From Lachnospiraceae bacterium UBA1251 (GTDB taxonomy: Bacteria; Bacillota; Clostridia; Lachnospirales; Lachnospiraceae), in NCBI GenBank assembly GCA_002308255.1, contig DBVZ01000045.1, forward strand, positions 1 to 5,317: DNA of 5,317 nt. The letters are read 5' to 3'. Shown here piece by piece: positions 1 through 5,317 of the stretch (positions are counted from its first letter, which is position 1; each line of letters begins with the position of its first letter). The position numbers were made by a program, and so were the translations under genes. The notes under the pieces were generated by a model. The model worked only from the letters and a program-made list of their open reading frames with translations. It ran no database searches and was not told where the DNA came from.

Positions 1-283
1 TTCCGGAGAATGTTCCCGAGCAGAGCCATTGCACCGCCACCGTGCGCTCGTCGGCGACCATGTTCACGAGTTTCCACCGGACATCGGGAAAACTGGCACG
101 CATCATCCCGACCACGCTCAAATATCCCTCCGCACCCGCGAGCGGGGTCGGCGAAACGGGCGTCATGAACCGCGCCGCACCGGAGATCAGCCGCCTCCCG
201 AGTTCGAGGTCATTGGTGTTGATGCATTTTTCGAACTCGCGCATGATCGCGCGGTTACGCTCTATCCGGTCGTTTGCTTCCAT
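1..283 (-). CDS. SnoaL-like ester cyclase / polyketide cyclase-type protein, N-terminal part (cut by window edge)
   Basis: The reading frame begins at the ATG at 281-283 and stays open for 94 codons to the window edge, so the C-terminus is missing. The visible part fits the SnoaL-like (NTF2-fold) ester cyclase family. It has an N-terminal helix with an F-E-K-C-I-N-T-N-D-L pattern (residues 17-26), then a P-T-P-L-A-G stretch (45-50), the typical F-P-D-V-R-W signature (65-70), and a strand ending W-L-C-S-G-T-F-S-G (86-94). Most members of this family in Firmicutes have no known substrate. The SnoaL name comes from an aldol cyclase in aromatic polyketide synthesis, and that activity cannot be assumed here. 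A GGAG at 295-298 lies 11 bases before the ATG, somewhat far but usable. The gene starts 24 bases after the UvrA-like gene's stop codon, so it is probably co-transcribed with it. No signal peptide is seen, so the protein is probably cytoplasmic. Family confidence is good; function is unknown. Confidence 0.8.
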   Translation of the reverse strand, partial: MEANDRIERNRAIMREFEKCINTNDLELGRRLISGAARFMTPVSPTPLAGAEGYLSVVGMMRASFPDVRWKLVNMVADERTVAVQWLCSGTFSG

Positions 284-307
284 GGTTCCGCTTACTCCAT
301 ATACCAC

Positions 308-2848
308 TCAGATGAATTTCCCCGTAGCACTCGCCGGAGTGCGCCGTATGTCCTCCGGAGCTCCAACGGCGACGATCCTGCCGCCCGCTTCTCCGCCGCC
401 CGGTCCCATGTCGATCACATAATCGGCGTTCCGGATGACGTCCAGATCGTGTTCGATAACGACGACTGTCGCCCCATGATCGATCAGCGTCTGAAAAACG
501 CCCAGCAGGGACTGCACGTCGAGAGGGTGCAGCCCGATAGTCGGCTCATCGAAAACAAAGACGGAATCCGACTGCATTTTTCCCATCTCGCTCGCCAGTT
601 TCAGTCTCTGGGCTTCCCCTCCCGAGAGACTCGGCGTCTGCTCGCCGAGTGTCAGGTACCCGAGACCGAGGCTGCGCAGTACTTCCAGTCTTCCCGCGAC
701 CAGTTTTCTGTCCCGGAGAAACGTCAGCGCGGAGCGGATATCCATAGCCATGAGATCCGGCAGCGATTTTTCTTCACCCTCCGTATTTTTGATCTTCGCA
801 GCGTACGCCTGTTTCGAGTAGCGGGAACCGCGGCATTCCGGGCACGGAATCTCGACATCCGGCAGGAACTGCACGTCAAGACTGATCGAACCTGTCCCGT
901 CGCAGACCGGGCAGCGCAGTTTACCGGTATTATAAGAGAAATCGCCTGCTTTATATCCCTTCGCTTTCGCCTCTTTTGTTCTTCCGAAGATCTTCCGGAG
1001 CTCGTCGTGCACATCCGCGTAGGTCGCCACAGTGGAACGGACGTTGATCCCGATCGGCGTAGCGTCGATCAGTTTTACATGTTCGATCCCTTCCGCCTCT
1101 ATAGAAAGTACGTGCTCCGGCAGCTTTGTATTTTTCAAACCACGGCTGCTGTCCGCGGCAGTTTCAGTCTTTGTACCCTGAATCACTGCCTCCATCGCGG
1201 GGATCAGGCTCTCCAGCACCATCGTCGTCTTTCCGGAACCGGACACGCCCGTCACAACTGTAAGACGCCCTTTCGGGATTTCGACTGTCAGGGGTTTTAC
1301 AGTGTGGATCTGCCCCGTTTCCATCCGGATCCGTCCCTCGGAAAATACCTCCCCGGCCGCGCACCGTTTTCTTACGATCCGCTGCGCCGTACCCGAAAGG
1401 AACGGTCCGATCCGGGAAATGCCGCTGCTGCCGATCTCCGAAACGGTTCCCTCGGCGATCACTTCTCCTCCGGCAGCCCCCGACTCCGGTCCCATTTCGA
1501 TAATCCAGTCAGCTTCTTTAAGAATCTGCGTATCGTGATCGACGAGAAGTACGGAATTTCCGTCCGCAATGAGATCATGCATCACTCCGTTCAGGCCGGC
1601 GATATTGGCCGGATGAAGGCCGATCGAGGGTTCGTCCAGCACATAGAGCACGCCGGTAGTCCGGTTCCGCACCGCCCTAGCCAGCTGCATCCGCTGCCGT
1701 TCCCCCGTGGAAAGCGTCGACGCCGCGCGGTCAATTGTGAGATAAGACAGCCCGAGATCGATCAGGCGTTCTGCAGCCGTATCATACGATTCACAGATAC
1801 TCTTTGCCATCGGACGCATTTTCTCCGGAAGGGAAGAGGGCACACCGTGGACCCACTCCGTGAGATCTTTCAGCGTCATCCGGCAGACCTGATCAAGGGA
1901 AAGCCCTCTTATCTTCGGCGCTCTCGCTCTCTCCGAGAGCCGGCTGCCGCCGCATTCGGGGCACGTGCAGGTGCGCAGGAATTTCTCCACGCGCTTCATG
2001 CCCTTTTCATCTTTAACTTTCGAGAGGGCATTTTCGACCGTATACGTCGCGTTGAAATAGGTAAAATCCATCTCCCCGGCAGCCCCCGAGGTCTGGTTCT
2101 GATAAATGATGTGCTTCTTTTCCGGCGGGCCGTGGAACACGGTCTCCCGCTCCTTCGGGGTCAGCTCCCGGAAAGGCACATCTGTACGCACGCCCATTTC
2201 CCGGGCAATATCTTTCATGAGGGACCACATGAGCGTCTGCCAGGGAAGAACGGCACCTTCGTCAATGGAAATGGATTCGTCCGGCACCAGCGTCGATTCA
2301 TCCACGACGCGGACCACGCCTGTCCCGTCGCATGCCGGGCAGGCTCCCTGGGAATTAAAAGCCAGCTCCTCCGCTCCCGGCGCGTAAATGCGCTCTCCGC
2401 AGACCGGACAGATAAAATCGGTCTCCGCCGCTACCGCAAGCGTGGGCTCCTGCACGTGCCCGTTCGGGCACACATGGTTTGCCAGGCGCGAGAACATGAG
2501 CCTCAGGCTGTTCAGCAATTCCGTCCCCGTCCCGAACGTGGAGCGGATCCCCGGCACGCCGGGACGCTGGTGCAGCGCCAGTGAGGCGGGAACATACAGC
2601 ACTTCATCGACGTCCGCCTTCGCTGCCTGGGTCATGCGCCTTCTTGTGTAGGTCGACAGGGATTCCAGGTATCTTCTCGATCCCTCCGCATACAGGACGC
2701 CGAGGGCGAGGGAAGACTTGCCGGAACCGGAAACGCCGGCGATTCCGACGATTTTGTTCAGCGGGACGTCCACATTTACATTTTTCAGGTTATGCACTCT
2801 CGCGCCGCGTATTCTGATGGCGGAGGGTTTATGATTCTGTTCATTCAT
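308..2848 (-). CDS. uvrA2: UvrA-like tandem ABC ATPase lacking the UvrB-binding domain (UvrA2/DrrC type)
   Basis: This is an 846-residue cytoplasmic DNA-binding ATPase of the UvrA family; housekeeping UvrA is about 940 residues. Cassette I has Walker A GVSGSGKS (38-45), signature LSTGE (379-383), Walker B ending D405-E406, and the H-loop at H438. Cassette II has Walker A GVSGSGKT (534-541), signature LSGGE (741-745), Walker B ending D767-E768, and H800. Two zinc modules of form CX2CX19CX2C are complete, at C147/C150/C170/C173 and C646/C649/C669/C672. The insertion domain (about 175-300) is kept and ends in the family's C-P-x-C-x-G-x-R-L motif. Only about 20 residues separate the post-Walker-A segment (ending C-P-N-G-H near 127-131) from the first zinc module, where E. 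coli UvrA has over 100, so the UvrB-binding domain is absent. That matches Deinococcus UvrA2 and Streptomyces DrrC, associated with tolerance of DNA-binding drugs or damage. A longer start at 2986 would overlap the upstream HAD gene and add 46 unconserved residues. The ATG at 2846-2848 has a good ribosome binding site and leads straight into the conserved R-G-A-R-V-H-N-L-K. The actual substrate or lesion is unknown. Confidence 0.95.
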   Translation of the reverse strand: MNEQNHKPSAIRIRGARVHNLKNVNVDVPLNKIVGIAGVSGSGKSSLALGVLYAEGSRRYLESLSTYTRRRMTQAAKADVDEVLYVPASLALHQRPGVPGIRSTFGTGTELLNSLRLMFSRLANHVCPNGHVQEPTLAVAAETDFICPVCGERIYAPGAEELAFNSQGACPACDGTGVVRVVDESTLVPDESISIDEGAVLPWQTLMWSLMKDIAREMGVRTDVPFRELTPKERETVFHGPPEKKHIIYQNQTSGAAGEMDFTYFNATYTVENALSKVKDEKGMKRVEKFLRTCTCPECGGSRLSERARAPKIRGLSLDQVCRMTLKDLTEWVHGVPSSLPEKMRPMAKSICESYDTAAERLIDLGLSYLTIDRAASTLSTGERQRMQLARAVRNRTTGVLYVLDEPSIGLHPANIAGLNGVMHDLIADGNSVLLVDHDTQILKEADWIIEMGPESGAAGGEVIAEGTVSEIGSSGISRIGPFLSGTAQRIVRKRCAAGEVFSEGRIRMETGQIHTVKPLTVEIPKGRLTVVTGVSGSGKTTMVLESLIPAMEAVIQGTKTETAADSSRGLKNTKLPEHVLSIEAEGIEHVKLIDATPIGINVRSTVATYADVHDELRKIFGRTKEAKAKGYKAGDFSYNTGKLRCPVCDGTGSISLDVQFLPDVEIPCPECRGSRYSKQAYAAKIKNTEGEEKSLPDLMAMDIRSALTFLRDRKLVAGRLEVLRSLGLGYLTLGEQTPSLSGGEAQRLKLASEMGKMQSDSVFVFDEPTIGLHPLDVQSLLGVFQTLIDHGATVVVIEHDLDVIRNADYVIDMGPGGGEAGGRIVAVGAPEDIRRTPASATGKFI

Positions 2849-2857
2849 GTCGGTCTG

Positions 2858-2863
2858 CTCCCC
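2858..2863 (-). promoter_or_regulatory. Ribosome binding site deciding the UvrA-like start
   Basis: GGGGAG on the minus strand lies 9 bases upstream of the ATG at 2846-2848. It supports this start over the more upstream ATG at 2984-2986, which lies inside the HAD gene. Confidence 0.7.
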
Positions 2864-2881
2864 GGGTTCAACGGGACGGTT

Positions 2882-2905
2882 CTCTTTGGTCCCTACTCTT
2901 TGGTC
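2882..2905 (-). repeat. Short tandem direct repeat across the HAD stop codon (14-base period)
   Basis: The 10-base word GACCAAAGAG (minus strand) occurs at 2896-2905 and again at 2882-2891, with TAGG between the copies, giving a 14-base period. The upstream copy encodes the last residues of the HAD protein (T-K-E) and the TAG stop lies between the copies. It looks like a small replication-slippage duplication. It is too short and non-palindromic for an attachment site or terminator. Confidence 0.6.
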
Positions 2906-3585
2906 TCTAAATACGGAAAGATCTCCGTTAAATCCCGGATCATTTCGATCCCTTCCGGCACTTCCGCACTTTCGCGGTTCAGCCACAGCGCCTGCATGCC
3001 GGCCTGTCTCGCGCCTTCATAATCTTTATCAATACGGTCGCCGATGAAAAGGCATTCCTCCGGCTCGCACCGCATTTTCTTCCGGCACTGCTCAAAGAAG
3101 ATCTCTGACGGCTTTTCGAGGCTCGCCTCCTCACTCGTCACGACAAAGTCGATCGATTGGATAATTCCGAGCGTCTCCATTTTCCGGTACTGGATCTCCG
3201 CCGTAAGGTCTGTCCCGACGCCGATCCGGATCCCTCTCTCCCCGAGTCTTCTCAGGACTTCCTTCACCTCCGGATACGGCTTCATCCGGCGCAGCATTCC
3301 GTCCCAGTGGATCTCATACATTTTCATGACATGCGGATGGATCGGGAATCCCGCATTTTCCATCATGAACTGATACCGGATCACACGGTTCCGGCAGCTG
3401 CCCGTGCAGCCGGCGATGCCGATCAGCTCTTTCGTCGCCTCGTCGAGCCTCCGAAGATACTCCTCCGCGGTCCACCCGAACGCCTCCCGGACATACGCCG
3501 CCATCTCCTCCCGGGTGACATCGTGCTCGATCCCGATGCAGTCGTACAATGTATTGTCGAGATCGAAAATAACCGTTCTGATCAT
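2893..3585 (-). CDS. HAD-superfamily (class IA-like) phosphatase
   Basis: The gene encodes a 230-residue cytoplasmic haloacid dehalogenase-superfamily hydrolase, probably a Mg-dependent phosphatase acting on a small phosphorylated metabolite. All four core motifs are present. Motif I is F-D-L-D-N-T with nucleophile D8 and acid/base D10. Motif II is G-V-G-T-D with T125. Motif III is K158 in L-E-K-P-S. Motif IV is G-D-R-I-D-K-D with D183 and D188. Residues about 15-95 are mostly helical and fit a C1 cap between motifs I and II, which usually sets the substrate. Length is normal for the subfamily (about 220-240). Two in-frame ATGs exist, at 3589-3591 and 3583-3585. The second is preferred because the GGGGGA ribosome binding site abuts the first but is 6 bases from the second, and the protein then begins M-I-R-T-V-I-F-D as is usual. 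The gene begins about 21 bases after the phosphodiesterase stop and ends 44 bases before the UvrA-like start. Relatives include nucleotidases and sugar-phosphate phosphatases; the substrate cannot be read from the sequence. Confidence 0.92.
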   Translation of the reverse strand: MIRTVIFDLDNTLYDCIGIEHDVTREEMAAYVREAFGWTAEEYLRRLDEATKELIGIAGCTGSCRNRVIRYQFMMENAGFPIHPHVMKMYEIHWDGMLRRMKPYPEVKEVLRRLGERGIRIGVGTDLTAEIQYRKMETLGIIQSIDFVVTSEEASLEKPSEIFFEQCRKKMRCEPEECLFIGDRIDKDYEGARQAGMQALWLNRESAEVPEGIEMIRDLTEIFPYLETKE

Positions 3586-3591
3586 ACACAT

Positions 3592-3597
3592 TCCCCC
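3592..3597 (-). promoter_or_regulatory. Ribosome binding site deciding the HAD start
   Basis: GGGGGA on the minus strand touches the ATG at 3589-3591 directly, which is too close for normal initiation, but is 6 bases from the next in-frame ATG at 3583-3585. This favours the start at 3585. A weaker AAGG at 3603-3606, 11 bases before the first ATG, leaves a small chance that the longer form (two more residues) is used. Confidence 0.6.
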
Positions 3598-3606
3598 GTC
3601 CGCCTT

Positions 3607-4908
3607 CTAGGCAAGAATCTCCGTAAGCACCCTTCCGTCCACATCCGGCAGCGCAAGTCCGAGAGCGGCCGCAAAGGTCGGTGCGAGATCGACAAGGTCT
3701 GCATTTTCAAGAAATGCATTTTCCCGGAACGCGGGACCTCTTCCGATCAGAACCGGCCGGGGACCTTTATCCGGATGGAATCCATGTGCTCCTGCGTGAT
3801 CCGTTCCCGGTTCACAGGCCACCGGGACAAAATACGGCCCGGACCAGGCATTCTGAAATGCGGTCTCCCCGTCCGTTTCAAGGACAAATGAAAAATCACC
3901 CGCAAGGTGTTCCTTTTCTTTTAATTCATCCGCTGTATAAATCACGGAAAATCCGGCGTCTCCTCTCCTGCGCCGTTCCTCCAGCAGTTCATGCACTTCC
4001 TTATACAGGCTCCGGTCATACGGATCCTTAAGGAAGATCTGCGCGCTCATGCCGGCGGACAGGCACCACACGCGCCATTCTTTTACACTGCCGTCTTCCC
4101 GCAGTGAAATAAAGCCGTTTTCCGCAAGCAGTACGTTCGGGCGGGCATATCGTCTGAAATCCATCTGCCCGTGGTCCGAGGTGATAACAATATTGTACTC
4201 TTCCGGTTTTCCTGTCTCCTCAATTGCCGCAAGGAGCATCCCCAGCATCCGGTCGCTCTCTTCCGCTGCTTTCTCCGTGAGGTCGGAAACAACGCCTTTT
4301 TTGTGCCGGTAACTGTCAAAATTGCCGGTGTGGATCATAAGAACATCCGGCCGGTACTCCTTAAGGATCGCGCAGGCCGCTTCCATATTGAAAAAACTGG
4401 ATGCCGGCTGCCGCCTCGGTACGCGCAGGTCCTCAAACGGCTTCACCGCGCACTCATAGACCTCCGGCGCCGTCCCTGCCGCGAGTAATGTTTCCCGCAT
4501 GGATTCTTTGGTCCACGGCGTCCCGACGGTCCAGATCTCGTCGACCAGCCAGTCAACCGAAGGATGATTTCCCGTCACCGGCCATCCGACAGCCGCCGTC
4601 GTCAGCCCGTTCGCTTTGCAGAGATCGAAAAGATCCCGGCACCGCACGGCGCTGTGTTCAAAAAGCCACGGCAGCGGGGATATTCCCGGCAGGAAGGCTT
4701 CATTTGCCGTCACCCCGTGCCGGTCCGGCCAAAGTCCGGAGATCATGGTCGTATGGCAGGGATATGTCAGCGTCGGATAAATGCTCTTCACCCTCTGTAC
4801 ACACGCGGCATCCTTCAGGAAAGCATGAAAAAATGGATGCCGGTTGAGATTCGGAATATCTTCCGAGATCATAGCATCCATTGAAATTACAACCAGTTTT
4901 GCTGCCAT
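3607..4908 (-). CDS. Type I phosphodiesterase / nucleotide pyrophosphatase-family enzyme (alkaline phosphatase superfamily)
   Basis: The gene encodes a 433-residue metal-dependent hydrolase expected to cleave phosphodiester or pyrophosphate bonds through a covalent threonine intermediate. The two-zinc active site of the NPP family can be traced in full. D11 is in V-V-I-S-M-D-A-M. T48 is the likely nucleophile, in Y-P-T-L-T-Y-P-C-H-T-T, followed by S-G-L-W-P-D-R-H-G-V (57-66). D198 and H202 are in F-D-S-Y-R-H. D245 and H246 are in T-S-D-H-G-Q. H375 is in A-G-A-H-G-F. The C-terminal D-L-A-P-T-F-A-A-A-L-G-L segment (407-418) is also typical. There is no signal peptide or membrane helix, so the enzyme is probably cytoplasmic, unlike secreted NPPs. 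AAGGA at 4917-4921 sits 8 bases before the ATG, supporting this start. It is the first gene after the promoter at 4963-4991 and is followed closely by the HAD phosphatase, suggesting sequential action. Nucleotides, phosphonoacetate or other phosphoesters are possible substrates; none is shown by the sequence. Confidence 0.9.
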   Translation of the reverse strand: MAAKLVVISMDAMISEDIPNLNRHPFFHAFLKDAACVQRVKSIYPTLTYPCHTTMISGLWPDRHGVTANEAFLPGISPLPWLFEHSAVRCRDLFDLCKANGLTTAAVGWPVTGNHPSVDWLVDEIWTVGTPWTKESMRETLLAAGTAPEVYECAVKPFEDLRVPRRQPASSFFNMEAACAILKEYRPDVLMIHTGNFDSYRHKKGVVSDLTEKAAEESDRMLGMLLAAIEETGKPEEYNIVITSDHGQMDFRRYARPNVLLAENGFISLREDGSVKEWRVWCLSAGMSAQIFLKDPYDRSLYKEVHELLEERRRRGDAGFSVIYTADELKEKEHLAGDFSFVLETDGETAFQNAWSGPYFVPVACEPGTDHAGAHGFHPDKGPRPVLIGRGPAFRENAFLENADLVDLAPTFAAALGLALPDVDGRVLTEILA

Positions 4909-4916
4909 AGCCGGAA

Positions 4917-4921
4917 TCCTT
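4917..4921 (-). promoter_or_regulatory. Ribosome binding site of the phosphodiesterase gene
   Basis: AAGGA (within AGAAGGAT) on the minus strand lies 8 bases upstream of the ATG at 4906-4908, ideal spacing for this start. Confidence 0.7.
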
Positions 4922-4952
4922 CTATGCCGTATTTGATCGTCTGAATCATTTC

Positions 4953-4969
4953 ATATAACGATATTATAT
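4953..4969. promoter_or_regulatory. AT-rich inverted repeat over the -10 box and likely transcription start (possible operator)
   Basis: ATATAA and TTATAT form a perfect 6-base inverted repeat around the 5-base centre CGATA. It covers the -10 box and the expected start of transcription near 4956, where a bound repressor would block the promoter. The stretch is AT-rich, so chance symmetry is quite possible. Confidence 0.3.
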
Positions 4970-4991
4970 AGCTTCAGCATTTTTATGGAAA
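4963..4991 (-). promoter_or_regulatory. Sigma-A-type promoter for the phosphodiesterase-HAD-UvrA operon
   Basis: On the minus strand, TTTCCA (4986-4991, 4 of 6 matches to the consensus -35) is followed after exactly 17 bases by a perfect TATAAT (4963-4968). Transcription should start near 4956, giving a leader of about 48 bases before the ATG at 4908. It lies in the only sizeable gap of the window, just after the stop codon of the preceding gene, and no comparable promoter is seen in the shorter gaps downstream. Confidence 0.75.
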
Positions 4992-4998
4992 CCGGTTT
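4989..4998. promoter_or_regulatory. Perfect palindrome AAACCGGTTT beside the -35 box (possible operator)
   Basis: AAACCGGTTT is a perfect 10-base palindrome that overlaps the end of the -35 box by three bases. An AT-flanked centre with CG at its middle resembles operators of LacI/GalR-family regulators. It has no loop, so it is not a terminator hairpin. No regulator gene is in the window, so its role is inferred. Confidence 0.4.
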
Positions 4999-4999
4999 A

Positions 5000-5317
5000 T
5001 CATTCCATTTCTTTCATAAGTTTTTCCCGGTTCCCATGAAAATTCAGCCGTTCCGCGTTTCTCGAATACCCGTCGCTTCCGTATTTCGCGATATAACGGG
5101 CGGTGTCCGCATTTGCGGAGAGCTGTGTGACGATCATAAGCAGCTCGGATCCCTCCGGCCAAACATTTTCGGCAAATAAGAAGAGATTTTCCATTTCTTC
5201 CCCTGCCGTCCGGAATTTCCCGTTCATTGCCTCTGTCTCTGCCTTGAAAGCCGTTCTCACGTCGTCGAAACTGCCTGCGCTTTCGCGTGCTTTTTTCAGA
5301 AATGCAATCGTCCTTGC
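5000..5317 (-). CDS. C-terminal end of an unrecognised protein (start lies outside the window)
   Basis: The frame is open from the window edge to the TGA at 5000-5002, giving the last 105 residues of a longer protein. A GTG at 5258-5260 is in frame, but coding potential continues upstream of it without a stop, so it is probably not the true start. The visible part looks soluble and mostly helical, with many Lys and Glu residues. It has an M-E-N-L-F-L-F-A-E segment, then E-L-L-M-I-V-T-Q-L-S-A-N, A-R-Y-I-A-K-Y-G, and a charged tail ending M-K-E-M-E. There is no membrane segment or metal motif. From memory, similar E-x-L-x-x-V-T-x-L-S/T-x-N ... Y-G-x-x-x-Y tails end some clostridial proteins annotated as AAA-family ATPases; this is a weak recollection and no ATPase motif is inside the window. 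No terminator follows it, so some read-through into the phosphodiesterase operon is possible. Confidence 0.7.
   Translation of the reverse strand, partial: ARTIAFLKKARESAGSFDDVRTAFKAETEAMNGKFRTAGEEMENLFLFAENVWPEGSELLMIVTQLSANADTARYIAKYGSDGYSRNAERLNFHGNREKLMKEME

Noticed and set aside
29..2584. A very long plus-strand open frame (851 codons) opposite the UvrA-like and cyclase genes
   Set aside because: Its codons are exact reverse complements of the minus-strand codons of both genes, which share one frame. It stays open because the real genes there lack TTA, CTA and TCA codons. Its translation is His/Arg-rich with no recognisable domain.
2861..2880. Possible hairpin (CCCG with CGGG) in the gap before the UvrA-like gene
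   Set aside because: The stem has only four base pairs, no T-run follows, and it lies against the ribosome binding site, so it is not a terminator and too weak to call as regulation.
2849..2986. N-terminal extension of the UvrA-like protein by 46 residues
   Set aside because: It overlaps the end of the HAD gene, shows no family similarity, and the ATG at 2846-2848 has a well-placed ribosome binding site.
3157..3891. A 244-codon plus-strand open frame opposite the HAD and phosphodiesterase genes
   Set aside because: It is codon-aligned antisense of both real genes and crosses their junction. It has no recognisable domain, and the minus-strand genes carry complete catalytic motifs.
4989..4998. 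AAACCGGTTT considered as a terminator for the upstream gene
   Set aside because: The palindrome has no loop-forming centre and the following A-rich stretch on the coding strand is not a T-run.
5000..5260. A complete 86-residue small gene starting at GTG 5258-5260
   Set aside because: The frame stays open through the GTG to the window edge and its residue pattern continues upstream, so this is better read as the end of a longer gene.

Overview
The window looks like bacterial DNA, most likely from a fairly GC-rich member of the Clostridia (Lachnospiraceae-like). This is inferred from purine-rich ribosome binding sites, a clean sigma-A-type promoter with a perfect TATAAT, tight same-strand gene packing and codon use that avoids TTA, CTA and TCA. 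No RNA gene, mobile element, CRISPR array or convincing terminator is visible.

Every gene is on the minus strand, so the biological order runs from high to low coordinates. At 5000-5317 lies the C-terminal end of a protein I cannot name with confidence. A 91-base gap follows (4909-4999) that holds a promoter and two palindromes. Then come four closely spaced genes: a type I phosphodiesterase/nucleotide pyrophosphatase-family enzyme (3607-4908), a HAD-family phosphatase (2893-3585), a UvrA-like tandem ABC ATPase (308-2848) and the first 94 codons of a SnoaL-like ester cyclase/polyketide cyclase-type protein (1-283, cut by the window edge). The gaps are about 21, 44 and 24 bases, and no terminator is seen in them, so these four are probably one operon read from the promoter at 4963-4991.

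The most interesting gene is the UvrA paralogue. It keeps both ATP-binding cassettes, both CX2CX19CX2C zinc modules and the insertion domain, but lacks the roughly 100-residue UvrB-binding domain between the first Walker A region and the first zinc module. That is the architecture of UvrA2/DrrC-type proteins, which are linked to tolerance of DNA-damaging or DNA-binding compounds rather than to standard UvrABC repair. The phosphodiesterase and the HAD phosphatase could act in sequence: cleavage of a phosphodiester or pyrophosphate bond, then removal of the exposed phosphate. A shared role in handling a toxic or nucleotide-like compound is a hypothesis from gene order only.
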